Positions 8,504 to 16,777 of a stretch of DNA of 64,000 nt are shown here, one piece after another. Source of the DNA: Pseudomonadota bacterium (GTDB lineage Bacteria > Bdellovibrionota > Bacteriovoracia > Bacteriovoracales > Bacteriovoracaceae); assembly GCA_027488375.1 (NCBI GenBank), contig JAIYBW010000002.1, positions 1-64,000 on the forward strand, in the 5' to 3' direction. The notes beneath the pieces are model-generated. The model searched no databases. It had not been told where the DNA came from and was given only the letters and a program-made list of their open reading frames with translations. Within the stretch, counting starts at the first letter, position 1. Every line of letters starts with the position of its first letter. The position numbers and the translations under genes are program-made.

Positions 8504-8925
8504 ACGGGCCTCTGAGAAATCTCTATGAGAATACCACCAGTGGATTTTGGATGAATAAAATTCACAAGACAACCCCCAGCACCAATCCTAGGCTCTGAAT
8601 AAATAAATTTATAACCTTTCGCGGTCAGCTCAGTTGTTTTTGATTTAACATCGGGAACTTTAAAACAAAGGTGATGAATACCTTCACCTTTTGATTCTAT
8701 AAATTTATGGATTGTTGACTCATCTGAAGTTGGTTCTAAAAGTTCAATATGAGCATTTTGATCTATTTGTGCGAAGGCCGTAAAAACCTTTTGCTCTTTG
8801 ACTTCCTCAATCTCATCAGAAAATTTAAGACCAAAATCTTGATAGATTTTTTTTGTCGACTCAATATTTTTCACAGCGATGGCAATGTGATCTAAAATAA
8901 AATCGTCAGTCATAGGTAAAGACAT
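8500..8925 (-). CDS. mce: Methylmalonyl-CoA epimerase
   Basis: 141 residues of the vicinal-oxygen-chelate (glyoxalase) fold, converting (S)- to (R)-methylmalonyl-CoA. Metal-ligand regions are present: LDHIAIAV (H13), the AHIELLEP strand, GIHHLCFKV and a C-terminal GGILIEIS Glu. I chose the ATG at 8925 because GAGGAG lies 9 nt before it; the open frame extends 18 codons further without a ribosome binding site. It links to propionyl-CoA/odd-chain or branched amino-acid breakdown. No mutase is in the window. Confidence 0.85.
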   Translation of the reverse strand: MSLPMTDDFILDHIAIAVKNIESTKKIYQDFGLKFSDEIEEVKEQKVFTAFAQIDQNAHIELLEPTSDESTIHKFIESKGEGIHHLCFKVPDVKSKTTELTAKGYKFIYSEPRIGAGGCLVNFIHPKSTGGILIEISQRPV

Positions 8926-8982
8926 ATAAAGAATACTCCTCAAGGTCTCATTATGCCTCAGGAAGGTCTTGAGGATCAATCA

Positions 8983-10941
8983 TTAAAAGTTAGGAGCTGG
9001 CACAGCATTGTCGCAGGCATTGGGATCATTAGGATCAAAGGTCGGAATCGCTTCCTGAAATGGGGCCATGCAAATACCGTTCTTACAATCACCGTACTCA
9101 TTAGTGGTGTAGCACTGTTGACGACAGGTTACATTCCCTAGGGCATCAGTCCCTGTTTTAACTATCAGACACTTCACCACAGGTGTTTTCTGGCACCATT
9201 CTTTAGCAATACAGAAATCCCCAATCGGTTTACTACAGAAAACGGCCGGATTCAGAACCGTATTATGAGGGGAACACATGCCAGTCGTTCGATTACAACA
9301 CAAACTGCTGCAATCTAGATCTGTTAAACAGCTGTCGCCAATGTCTTTATTTCCCTGAATGTTTGAATTATCAAAACATTGAGAAACGAGAGTCTGATCC
9401 CAACAACGATTATTGAAACAGCATTCATTTCCACCACAACTTGCGTTAGATGAACATGTCTTAAAATTTGAATAAAGAACATCATTCCCAGAGTCAGTGT
9501 AGTGTAGAATTGGACGAACGAGCTGGAGTTTTACGTCCTTAGAAAGAGCGATCACATATTCATTATTGTTGTTATCTTTAGCAATGATTTCGATACTCGA
9601 AGTGACATTACAAGATCCAATATGTTCGAGATCGCTATTTTTACTTTGCGCACGAGCGTTTGATCCATCCATCCACAATGTTTTACCAGGAGCGGCCAGA
9701 GCTGTTTCACTTCGATCACCATCCCAAGTGGCGGAACTCAAATGTGAAACGTTGGCCGACAAATCAAGCTGGGTCGCAAGAGGAAATAAATAGGACCCAT
9801 AATAAACCGTATTATTTTCAGGCACAGCTATTTGTGGACCTGTGTAGGGACGGCTTGAACGGAATAATTTATTAACACCGACAAGATCAGAGAATTTAAA
9901 ATGCCATTCGTCTTTATTCACAATTCTATAGGGGCCGCGGTAGTGATACTGTGTTGAATTGATGGTCTTGGCAGTCCAATCAAGAGTAAAAGGCGCTGCT
10001 GAGAGTAAGAAATTTAGATTGATTGAATCTGAAGAATTTAAGGGAACGGCCACTTCACTCAATTTAAAAGGGCCATTCGAACTATCAGCAAGTGGCTTTT
10101 TTAAAACTTGCGCCATGTAGTCTTGATAATAAGAACTTCCGACAATACTTTTGACCTGTGGGATTGATGGAGTTTGAGGAACTAAAACAGTTGAAGTCCC
10201 ATTCACGACTTCTTTTACTAAGCCCTGATCTAAGACTTTAGCGTAAGCATAAAGACACTCTTCACCAGATTGAGCACCATCACACTGGCCAACGCCGGTA
10301 AATGTTGGATCATCTTCAACTCGAAGACCTCGACAATATAGCCCCGTGTTTCTATTGTCCTGAACAGGAGTCTGTGATGAAGTGTACTCGTTATAATCAA
10401 AGAGATCATAAGTGAGCCGGATATTTCTAAGAGGCTCTGAACGCATATCCATAACAAGAACATTAATATTTGTTTGTGGAGTAATACCAGGGGCCTGAAC
10501 AACAGTTGCTGGAATTGTAACAGGGTCTCGGCCAACACCGAATTTGAGTCTAACTTTCACAATCCTGTCAGTGAGAGTTCCAATATTAATACCAGCGAGA
10601 TAAAGCTTTCCTTGAAAGTTTTTTGGTAATGTCAGTTTGCGCACATAACTTCCACCACCAGCGTAACCTGTTCCAGATGAATAAGTTTGCACAGCAGATA
10701 AATTTGGCTCAATTAAATGTCTTATTTCTACTTTGGGTAATAAAGATGTGCCCGCTCCACTTGTAGAGCCACTTGTCGTCGCACCAGCTCCCACGCCAGA
10801 TGTACTTTCTCCATAGGGAACGGCATTATTCGCTAATTGCTGGCGAGAAGATGGAATGTCAGAAGGTAAACAACTAGTAAGAGCAAATGACATGCTCAAA
10901 ATAAAGCTGAGAGTTTTCTTCCCTAAATGTGAATAGACCAT
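8983..10941 (-). CDS. Large surface lipoprotein with cysteine-rich modules
   Basis: 652 residues. A lipoprotein signal ends at Cys23 or so (FALTSC), followed by a Gly/Ser/Thr/Ala-rich low-complexity stretch (about 38-66), a long beta-rich region, and at about 490-590 several Cys-rich modules (CSSNASCGGNECCFNNRCW; CLTDLDCSSLCCNRTTGMC) with the spacing of Dickkopf/colipase-like knots. A third, looser Cys group follows. Function unknown; the architecture suggests an extracellular or outer-membrane adhesin-like protein. Transcribed alone, with AAGGATT before the ATG. Confidence 0.75.
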   Translation of the reverse strand: MVYSHLGKKTLSFILSMSFALTSCLPSDIPSSRQQLANNAVPYGESTSGVGAGATTSGSTSGAGTSLLPKVEIRHLIEPNLSAVQTYSSGTGYAGGGSYVRKLTLPKNFQGKLYLAGINIGTLTDRIVKVRLKFGVGRDPVTIPATVVQAPGITPQTNINVLVMDMRSEPLRNIRLTYDLFDYNEYTSSQTPVQDNRNTGLYCRGLRVEDDPTFTGVGQCDGAQSGEECLYAYAKVLDQGLVKEVVNGTSTVLVPQTPSIPQVKSIVGSSYYQDYMAQVLKKPLADSSNGPFKLSEVAVPLNSSDSINLNFLLSAAPFTLDWTAKTINSTQYHYRGPYRIVNKDEWHFKFSDLVGVNKLFRSSRPYTGPQIAVPENNTVYYGSYLFPLATQLDLSANVSHLSSATWDGDRSETALAAPGKTLWMDGSNARAQSKNSDLEHIGSCNVTSSIEIIAKDNNNNEYVIALSKDVKLQLVRPILHYTDSGNDVLYSNFKTCSSNASCGGNECCFNNRCWDQTLVSQCFDNSNIQGNKDIGDSCLTDLDCSSLCCNRTTGMCSPHNTVLNPAVFCSKPIGDFCIAKEWCQKTPVVKCLIVKTGTDALGNVTCRQQCYTTNEYGDCKNGICMAPFQEAIPTFDPNDPNACDNAVPAPNF

Positions 10942-11110
10942 AATCCTTGATCCTCACCTGACCTATCGGAGTAAATATTTAAAATCCTTAAATGATTATC
11001 CCATTGACTCATAGGAGGTGACATTCGTTCCCCATACATAACGTATTTTTGAATACTTATCTTAACCGACAAGAAGATTCAGGTTCACAGTCCGACTAAA
11101 ATTACTGGCA

Positions 11111-11947
11111 CTATTTGAGATTTTCGTTCAAAAGTTTCGCCAATCGGATTCCCCCTTCAAACAAGCGCTGATTGAGTACCGGCATAAAGCGGTAAGTATA
11201 TTCGTAAGAAAGATGAGGCATCTCTTCAGGAAGAACATCTTTTTTACAGTAAGTTTTTATTGAAACTGGAGTGGTAGATGTCACGACTTCAGTTGGATAC
11301 AGCGTGGGAACTATCTTTTTGGATTCGAGGGCCCAATCAATCATTGTCCCTTGGCGAGCAAGCTTAATGTCGGCTTGAGATTTATCTTCAGTCACAAAAC
11401 GAGCGAGCTCCGTGAAACTAAGAGCTGCAAATGAAATCATTCCCTCATCCCAAAGAGCGTGGAGGTTTGTCGGTCTTCCCATGAACGTCACTTTACAAAA
11501 ATTTCCTCCCTGATCTGATCCTGTTCCTACATGCAAAGGCATATGAAGATCTCCAACCAGATGGACAATAAATTTCAACGCAAATTCCTTTTTTTCACGA
11601 GAGGCTTTGCGATCTTTTAAAACATCTAATTGCTCGCGGATGGATTTTAATAAAAAACCCGTTGAAGCCGTCTCTTGATGCTCTGAATGGTCATGATCAT
11701 CGGTGGCCCATGTGGTGTAATGCCAATTAAAAGTATGTTGATAATTTTGAGGATCAGATTTGATTTCATCTGACCAAGTTGAAACTCGTGCCAAGCTTTG
11801 CCCTTCAAGTATGGCCTCAACTTTTTTTAGAGTCTTGCTATTTAAATACTGAGCTGCAACCTCACCCACCACTCGGTGTCCTGTTGGTCCCCAGGCCAAA
11901 GCAGATTGAGTCATCATGAGACAAAATAAAGTTAGAAAATATTTCAT
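11111..11947 (-). CDS. S1/P1 zinc nuclease
   Basis: 278 residues. The signal peptide ends at Ala18 so that the mature protein begins with Trp19, as required because the N-terminal Trp ligates zinc in this family (WGPTGHR). Further zinc ligands are visible in VSTWSDEIK, FNWHYTTW, HLVGDLHMPLHVG and NLHALWDEG. The enzyme degrades single-stranded DNA/RNA and removes 3' phosphates in the periplasm or outside the cell. In a scavenger or predator it would digest foreign nucleic acid. It immediately follows the asparaginase-like gene (no gap), with GAGGAGAT as ribosome binding site. Confidence 0.9.
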   Translation of the reverse strand: MKYFLTLFCLMMTQSALAWGPTGHRVVGEVAAQYLNSKTLKKVEAILEGQSLARVSTWSDEIKSDPQNYQHTFNWHYTTWATDDHDHSEHQETASTGFLLKSIREQLDVLKDRKASREKKEFALKFIVHLVGDLHMPLHVGTGSDQGGNFCKVTFMGRPTNLHALWDEGMISFAALSFTELARFVTEDKSQADIKLARQGTMIDWALESKKIVPTLYPTEVVTSTTPVSIKTYCKKDVLPEEMPHLSYEYTYRFMPVLNQRLFEGGIRLAKLLNENLK

Positions 11948-12466
11948 CTAAATCTCCTCAAACGTTCCCCGCTCTTTATTTTTTCTCAAATAAGGAACGG
12001 TAAACAGTTTTCCATGAAAAGTCACATAATAACCAGGCGCCATCACACGAGCAGCGAAGATCGCTTCAATCACATTTTGAGCAGCATCGGAATCATCAAA
12101 GCCTAGCGGCTTCATCGCTCCTGTAAAGACCACAGGGACTGAAATTTCTTTAAAATTTTCAAAGCAATATTTAGAAGTTAAATCCATCGTATCTGTTCCA
12201 TGCAGAACCACAATAGGATTTCCAAATCGGGAATAAGTCTTAATGGAGTCTAAAATCGAGGCACGATCTTTATCGTCCATATAAAGAGAATCTTTGGCCA
12301 TGATCTGCTTAACCTGAATCTCGGTATAAGGAAGTCTTAGCTTTTGGAGAATTTTATTTTTAACGATGGTATCTTTATTTTGAAGAGAACCTTCAAATTC
12401 ATCATAAATCTTCTCAATCGTGCCACCAGTGGTAAGAATAAAAAGTGGTAAAATCTCATTCGACAT
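11948..12466 (-). CDS. Single-domain asparaginase-like protein
   Basis: 172 residues, about half of a normal L-asparaginase (~330). Both N-terminal catalytic motifs are intact: TTGGTI at 12-17 and HGTD at 89-92. The C-terminal domain is missing, and the next gene starts directly after the stop, so this is not a local frameshift. Short one-domain asparaginase proteins exist in several proteobacteria and are of unproven activity. No signal peptide, so cytoplasmic. Ribosome binding site AAGGG sits 9 nt upstream of the ATG at 12466. Confidence 0.8.
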   Translation of the reverse strand: MSNEILPLFILTTGGTIEKIYDEFEGSLQNKDTIVKNKILQKLRLPYTEIQVKQIMAKDSLYMDDKDRASILDSIKTYSRFGNPIVVLHGTDTMDLTSKYCFENFKEISVPVVFTGAMKPLGFDDSDAAQNVIEAIFAARVMAPGYYVTFHGKLFTVPYLRKNKERGTFEEI

Positions 12467-12567
12467 GAAAAACGACCCTTGACGGTTTTAAATTCGTGAC
12501 CACATTTGTAGTGGATTATTACGCTAAATGACAAGATCCCCTTAATTTTCAATGCTTGGAGGCCTCA

Positions 12568-14445
12568 ATGACTACCCGTAAAGGATCGATTTCAGTTAAA
12601 ACTAACGATATTTTTCCTATTATAAAAAAATGGCTTTACTCGGAGCATGATATTTTTATCCGAGAACTCGTTTCCAATGCCTGTGATGCCATCACGAAAA
12701 GAGCGACTCTTGCTCGTTCTCAAGGTTATGAGATTCCAGAAGGTAAGGTGGCCATCGAAATTGATAAGGCCAATAAAACAATTACCATTAAAGATAATGG
12801 CCTTGGTATGACAGACCAAGAGGTGGAAAAATATATTGCTCAACTTGCCTTCTCTGGTGCTGAAGAATTTGTCCAAAAAATGAAGGACATGGGGAACACC
12901 TCGGCCAAAGATGAAATCATTGGTAAATTCGGATTAGGTTTCTACTCTGCCTTTATGGTGGCCCAAAAAGTTGAAGTTGAATCTCTTTCTATGAATCCTG
13001 GCTCTATGGCCACTAAATGGACCTGTCTTGGTGATACAGATTATGAATTTAGTGAATCAACAAAATCTGATATTGGGACTGTCATTAAACTTTTCTTGAA
13101 TTCGGATTCAGAAGAGTTTTTAGATCAATGGAAACTGAAAGAAACTCTTGAGCGTTATTGTGATTTTATGCCTTATCCTATTTCAGTTCTTAATCTTGAG
13201 GATAAAGAAGCGAAAGAAGAAATCATCAACGAGACAACTCCTATCTGGAAAAAAGATCCAACCACTCTAACAGATGAGGACTATAAAGAATTTTACCGTA
13301 AAAAATTTCCAATGGATCAAGAGCCCCTCTTTTGGTTGCATTTAAATGTAGACCATCCTTTTACGCTCCAAGGAGTCTTGTACTTTCCTAAGTTAAACAC
13401 GAATAAGCCAGTTCAGGAAAATGGTATCAAGCTCTACTGCAAACAAGTTTTTGTTTCAGACAGTGTTAAAAATGTTGTTCCAGACTTCTTAGGACTTTTG
13501 AAAGGAGCGATCGATTCAACGGATATCCCGCTCAACGTCTCACGTTCTGCGCTTCAAGGTGATCCAAATATTAAGAAAATTTCAAACTACATTATTAAGA
13601 AAGTGGGCGAATCTCTTAAAAAGCTTTTCAACTCAGATAGAGAAAGATTTGAAAAGGCCTGGGAAGATATTGGTCTGTTTGTGAAGTATGGGTGTATGCA
13701 GGACACCAAATTTGATGAAATGATGAGAAAGTTTGTTCTTTTCAAAAATTCAGAAAATAAACTTATGACTTTTGAAGAATATCAGAACTCCATTCCTGAG
13801 AGCTATAAAGAGAAGCTTAAAGAGAAGTATGTCTATTTTGAGAAAAATCAAAGTGATGAATCGCTTCGTAAGCAACTTCTTGCGGAATCTATTCACGTTA
13901 TCGAGACTGATCAGTATATCGATCCACATTTCATGCAGCATGCAGAAATGCATAAGCAGGAAGAGAAGTCTTTCAAGTTTGTGGCGATTGATTCAGAAAT
14001 TGAAAACTTGCTTGAGTCATCGACAACTTCTGCAGATGATATCAAAGTGAAAGAATTCTTTAAGCAGGTTCTAGTTGGAGATAATAAAGACTTAGAGGCC
14101 AAGCTTGATGTTGATGTGAAAAACCTTAAGAATGCTGCCTCAAGTGCCTATTTTAAAGTTGATGAGAACATGAAACGTTTTCAGCAAATGACTAAATCAA
14201 TGGGTAACACTGGCTTTTCAATGCCTATTAAGAAAACACTGGTGATTAATCCATCAAATACTTTAATTAAGAATGCACTCAAGATTTGGGAAAAAGGTGA
14301 GAAGAAAGATCTGGCCGAAAAAATTTGTCATCATGTTCAAGATCTCGCCTCTCTTTCATCTGAAGGTCTTTCTTCAGAAGACAAAGAAAAGTTCGTGGCA
14401 AGAAGTCAGTCGCTAGTACAAGAGCTTTCGCAATTTATTGTCTAA
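12568..14445 (+). CDS. htpG: Hsp90 chaperone HtpG
   Basis: 625 residues, ATP-dependent chaperone. The GHKL ATPase motifs are present: ELVSNACDA, DNGLGM (DxGxG) and GKFGLGFYS. The middle domain carries the conserved NVSR segment (IPLNVSRSALQ). I chose the ATG at 12568; the open frame begins at a TTG at 12556, but that TTG lies inside the ribosome binding site ttggagg. A clear terminator follows. The upstream 100 bp, shared with the divergent asparaginase-like gene, shows a TTGACG at 12479 but no obvious heat-shock element. Confidence 0.97.
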   Translation: MTTRKGSISVKTNDIFPIIKKWLYSEHDIFIRELVSNACDAITKRATLARSQGYEIPEGKVAIEIDKANKTITIKDNGLGMTDQEVEKYIAQLAFSGAEEFVQKMKDMGNTSAKDEIIGKFGLGFYSAFMVAQKVEVESLSMNPGSMATKWTCLGDTDYEFSESTKSDIGTVIKLFLNSDSEEFLDQWKLKETLERYCDFMPYPISVLNLEDKEAKEEIINETTPIWKKDPTTLTDEDYKEFYRKKFPMDQEPLFWLHLNVDHPFTLQGVLYFPKLNTNKPVQENGIKLYCKQVFVSDSVKNVVPDFLGLLKGAIDSTDIPLNVSRSALQGDPNIKKISNYIIKKVGESLKKLFNSDRERFEKAWEDIGLFVKYGCMQDTKFDEMMRKFVLFKNSENKLMTFEEYQNSIPESYKEKLKEKYVYFEKNQSDESLRKQLLAESIHVIETDQYIDPHFMQHAEMHKQEEKSFKFVAIDSEIENLLESSTTSADDIKVKEFFKQVLVGDNKDLEAKLDVDVKNLKNAASSAYFKVDENMKRFQQMTKSMGNTGFSMPIKKTLVINPSNTLIKNALKIWEKGEKKDLAEKICHHVQDLASLSSEGLSSEDKEKFVARSQSLVQELSQFIV

Positions 14446-14452
14446 TTTAAAG

Positions 14453-14477
14453 GGCCCGCTTTCGCGGGCCTTTTTTT
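14453..14477 (+). terminator. Rho-independent terminator of htpG
   Basis: A 7-bp GC stem (ggcccgc / gcgggcc) with a tttc loop is followed by seven T (14471-14477), beginning 7 nt after the htpG stop. Confidence 0.9.
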
Positions 14478-14482
14478 CATTT

Positions 14483-14809
14483 TTATTTTGATTGTTTTAA
14501 TTCAAGATTAAGTGGTGATCCCCCTAGCGAAGCATGGCGGATCGTAATTTTAGACTTGGCCTTAACAACACTGTCATGGTTCGTTAAACGTTCACCTTCT
14601 TCATTGGCCAACTTAATACATTCATCAAGTGATATATCTTCTTTTAGATTTCTTACAAATCCAAAATTTGCACCTTTTTCAACCATAACTTCTCCACGAT
14701 GCAAAATATCTTGCGATGCAATTCCATCTCTTTCAATTCTAATTTGACAAGTCTCAGCCCAAGCAGAAAAAGTAGATAGGATCGCCATAGCAAAAATAAT
14801 TTTTTTCAT
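14483..14809 (-). CDS. Small exported protein of unknown function
   Basis: 108 residues with a clear signal peptide (MKKIIFAMAILSTFSAWA, cleavage before ETCQIRI). The mature part, about 90 residues, has two Cys (in ETCQI and DECIKLA) that could form a disulfide, and is mixed alpha/beta. AAGGAG precedes the ATG at 14809. I do not recognise the family. Transcribed alone, convergent with htpG. Confidence 0.75.
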   Translation of the reverse strand: MKKIIFAMAILSTFSAWAETCQIRIERDGIASQDILHRGEVMVEKGANFGFVRNLKEDISLDECIKLANEEGERLTNHDSVVKAKSKITIRHASLGGSPLNLELKQSK

Positions 14810-14916
14810 GAATACTCCTTGAAGTTAAGATTCGTATGAGGTCATCTTAAATCCAAAGAGCATTCTCATCACTAGCTTTTGAAAAATCTCTATTGAGTGA
14901 CAAATGATTAGACACC

Positions 14917-15393
14917 TTAACCAACAATATCCTGGTAATCCAAGTGGCTAACGTGAAAATCAGAAGTTGCGGTTTGGTCTTTATGAAAACCTTTCTCTAA
15001 GTGCTCAATTGGGAGCACTCTTCCAACCTTGCTCGAAGCCCTATTTCTATTAATTAATTGATTTTCAGCCTTCTCCTCAGATTCCTTACACTTGATACAT
15101 AAATTAGCGGTTGGTCGGGCCAAAAGTCGTTGCGTTGATATTTCAACACCGCACTCCTCACATTCTCCAAAAGTCCCTTCTTCAATTTTTTGGAGGGATT
15201 TTCTTACTTTATTTAAATAAATTGCATTCCGAGCCTTAAGTCTAAAATCCATCTGATTGGCCTTTTCATGGGAGACAATATCAACCTCATCACCTTCAAG
15301 AGATGTAGGAGCAAGCTTGCCTTCAAAAACTTCCTCTTCAGAAAGAATTTCAAGGAAAAGATTCTTAAATTGCTCAATCGTTGCTTTTTCCAT
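14917..15393 (-). CDS. DksA/TraR-type zinc-finger protein
   Basis: 158 residues. A helical N-terminal hairpin is followed by the C4 zinc finger C78-x2-C81 ... C99-x2-C102 (GECEECG and LCIKCKE), the DksA/TraR pattern, with the conserved RLLARPTANLC between. DksA-like proteins bind the RNA polymerase secondary channel and act with ppGpp. The coiled-coil tip normally has two Asp; here GDEVDIVSHEKANQMD resembles but is not identical to the DxxDxA pattern. An unusual 45-residue C-terminal tail follows the finger. I chose the ATG at 15393, with AAGGAG 6 nt upstream, over an earlier in-frame ATG at 15420. Confidence 0.85.
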   Translation of the reverse strand: MEKATIEQFKNLFLEILSEEEVFEGKLAPTSLEGDEVDIVSHEKANQMDFRLKARNAIYLNKVRKSLQKIEEGTFGECEECGVEISTQRLLARPTANLCIKCKESEEKAENQLINRNRASSKVGRVLPIEHLEKGFHKDQTATSDFHVSHLDYQDIVG

Positions 15394-15767
15394 ACATGCT
15401 CCTTTAAATTTTTGATTCATCCCTAAAATTGGTCAATTTCAATCCATGAAACTGACGACCTATCCATGGTGAGACATAAAGGTGACATCCTATTTGTCCG
15501 GTGGATCACTCATCCTTGAGTGTTCCTTTACATCTCTCGGGGAGCCTTTGAGCATGAATCGTGCCAAGTTTTGACCGAAACATTTATTAGGGAGTTAGCC
15601 TAAGCTTGCTTTAAGACTCTCTTATCCAAGGGGCACATTGGCCTTAACTGGAGTCGAAGGGGCCCTAGCAAAAAAGTCGTCAGGGCCTCTCTGACACAAG
15701 AGAATGATTCTACTTGTAAAATCTACTAAGGGTGCCATGACCAGAAGTCAAACAAAGAGGAATTGAG
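15394..15767. other. 374-bp gene-free stretch with several hairpins
   Basis: No reading frame with a plausible start and ribosome binding site was found on either strand. It must hold the promoter of the dksA-like gene and the end of the hldD-pcp transcript. Visible structure: a 6-bp perfect hairpin cactca-tcct-tgagtg at 15507-15522, a terminator-like hairpin at 15670-15695, paired arms gactc/gagtc around a small ccaa...ttgg stem near 15615-15655. A small RNA on the minus strand is possible but matches no family I know. Confidence 0.4.
15670..15695 (-). terminator. Possible terminator of the hldD-pcp operon
   Basis: Read on the minus strand: GTCAG, a 7-nt loop, CTGAC, then GAC and six T. The stem is short (5-6 bp), so strength is uncertain, but position (about 75 nt after the pcp stop) and U tract fit. 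Confidence 0.5.
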
Positions 15768-16343
15768 CTATTTTGTATTTTTAGTTTGAAGTAATTTACT
15801 CAGCATCAAATGGAATGAATCTAAAATAATGTCCTGATTATTTTTAAGTAATGGAACATGAATAAAACCAGCTTGAATATTTTTATCTTTTAAATAATTG
15901 AGCATTCTAAACATCAAGTCATTACAAACATAAGTGCCAGCTGAATAAGAGATTTCGACGGGGTATGGAGTTTCGACTTGAAGCATTTCTTTTAAAGGAA
16001 GAGTTGAAAAATAAGCCGCTGGAGCAGAAGCTAAAACGGGAGAATCTTTTAAAAGCCTTCCCCTGTTATCTGGGATTTCGCAGTCGACATAATTGAGTGC
16101 TACTTTCTCCAAACTGATCACACTTCTTTTCTCGGCCAACCCAAGTGAAATGACCACATCAGGTTGAAATGAGTCAATTTGATCTTTTAAGACATCAAAA
16201 GAGTCATTAAAAGTCACTGGCAGTATGCATGACCGTGTTTCAAGACCTGGAATTTTTCTATTGGCCAAGTGGAGGGCCAGAACTTCAGAGCTATTGACTG
16301 TATGATGTGAAAAACTTGAAAAGCCAGATAGAAGAACTTTCAT
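15768..16343 (-). CDS. pcp: Pyroglutamyl-peptidase I (C15)
   Basis: 191 residues, slightly short for the family (~215). Removes N-terminal pyroglutamate from peptides in the cytoplasm. The likely Glu-Cys-His triad is visible: Glu79 in ISLEKVALN, Cys140 in SAGTYVCNDLMF and His162 in GFIHVP. The gene overlaps by one base the stop of the FliG-like gene and ends the three-gene minus-strand operon. Spacing of active-site residues argues for activity despite the shorter length. Confidence 0.85.
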   Translation of the reverse strand: MKVLLSGFSSFSHHTVNSSEVLALHLANRKIPGLETRSCILPVTFNDSFDVLKDQIDSFQPDVVISLGLAEKRSVISLEKVALNYVDCEIPDNRGRLLKDSPVLASAPAAYFSTLPLKEMLQVETPYPVEISYSAGTYVCNDLMFRMLNYLKDKNIQAGFIHVPLLKNNQDIILDSFHLMLSKLLQTKNTK

Positions 16344-16777
16344 TAAACCAGTTTCTCAGACTTATCTTTTGAGAGAACAATTTCACCCTTTTCTCTCAAT
16401 TTTAAAACCACATCCATAATTTTTTTCTGGGCCTCTAGGACCTCTGAAAGTGCTCGAGGTTTACCTTTCATGATATCCTCAATGTCTCGCTTCATCCCAG
16501 TGGAGAACATACTTAAAAGATGCTGTGTGACTTCCTTATTCGCTCCACGCAAGGCCAGACCTAAATCATCAAGCTGAATCTCTTGAAGTAGTCTTTTCAT
16601 CATCCCGACTGTCAGATATTGGAGGTCATCAAAAGTGACCATATTCTGCTTAAGCTTAATCGCCATTTCAGGATCTCGCCGAGCAATATCAGAAAGAAGA
16701 GATTGTTGAGCGGCAAGATCTAAGCCTTGAAGCATCTCAATAGCAGCCTTGAATCCATCTATCTTTTTCCCTTTCAC
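16343..16777 (-). CDS. FliG C-terminal-domain-like protein
   Basis: 144 residues. The sequence resembles the middle/C-terminal ARM and torque-helix part of FliG: FDDLQYLTVGMMKRLLQEI, LGLALRGANKEVTQHLLSMF and the closing ALSEVLEAQKKIMDVVLKL, which parallels the SEVEEAQKKIV...L segment near the end of FliG. The N-terminal FliF-binding domain is absent, so it is not the main rotor protein. It lies between hldD and pcp, overlapping both neighbours, far from flagellar genes. A soluble modulator or a non-flagellar helper is possible. Confidence 0.7.
   Translation of the reverse strand: MKGKKIDGFKAAIEMLQGLDLAAQQSLLSDIARRDPEMAIKLKQNMVTFDDLQYLTVGMMKRLLQEIQLDDLGLALRGANKEVTQHLLSMFSTGMKRDIEDIMKGKPRALSEVLEAQKKIMDVVLKLREKGEIVLSKDKSEKLV

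Noticed and set aside
11948..12466. Frameshifted full-length asparaginase
   Set aside because: The next gene begins right after the stop and no C-terminal asparaginase domain is found in any frame nearby.
12556..12567. TTG start for htpG giving four extra residues
   Set aside because: The TTG is part of the ribosome binding site ttggagg serving the ATG at 12568.
15394..15767. 6S RNA, RNase P RNA or tmRNA
   Set aside because: No conserved sequence of these RNAs was found and the ends do not form a long closing stem.
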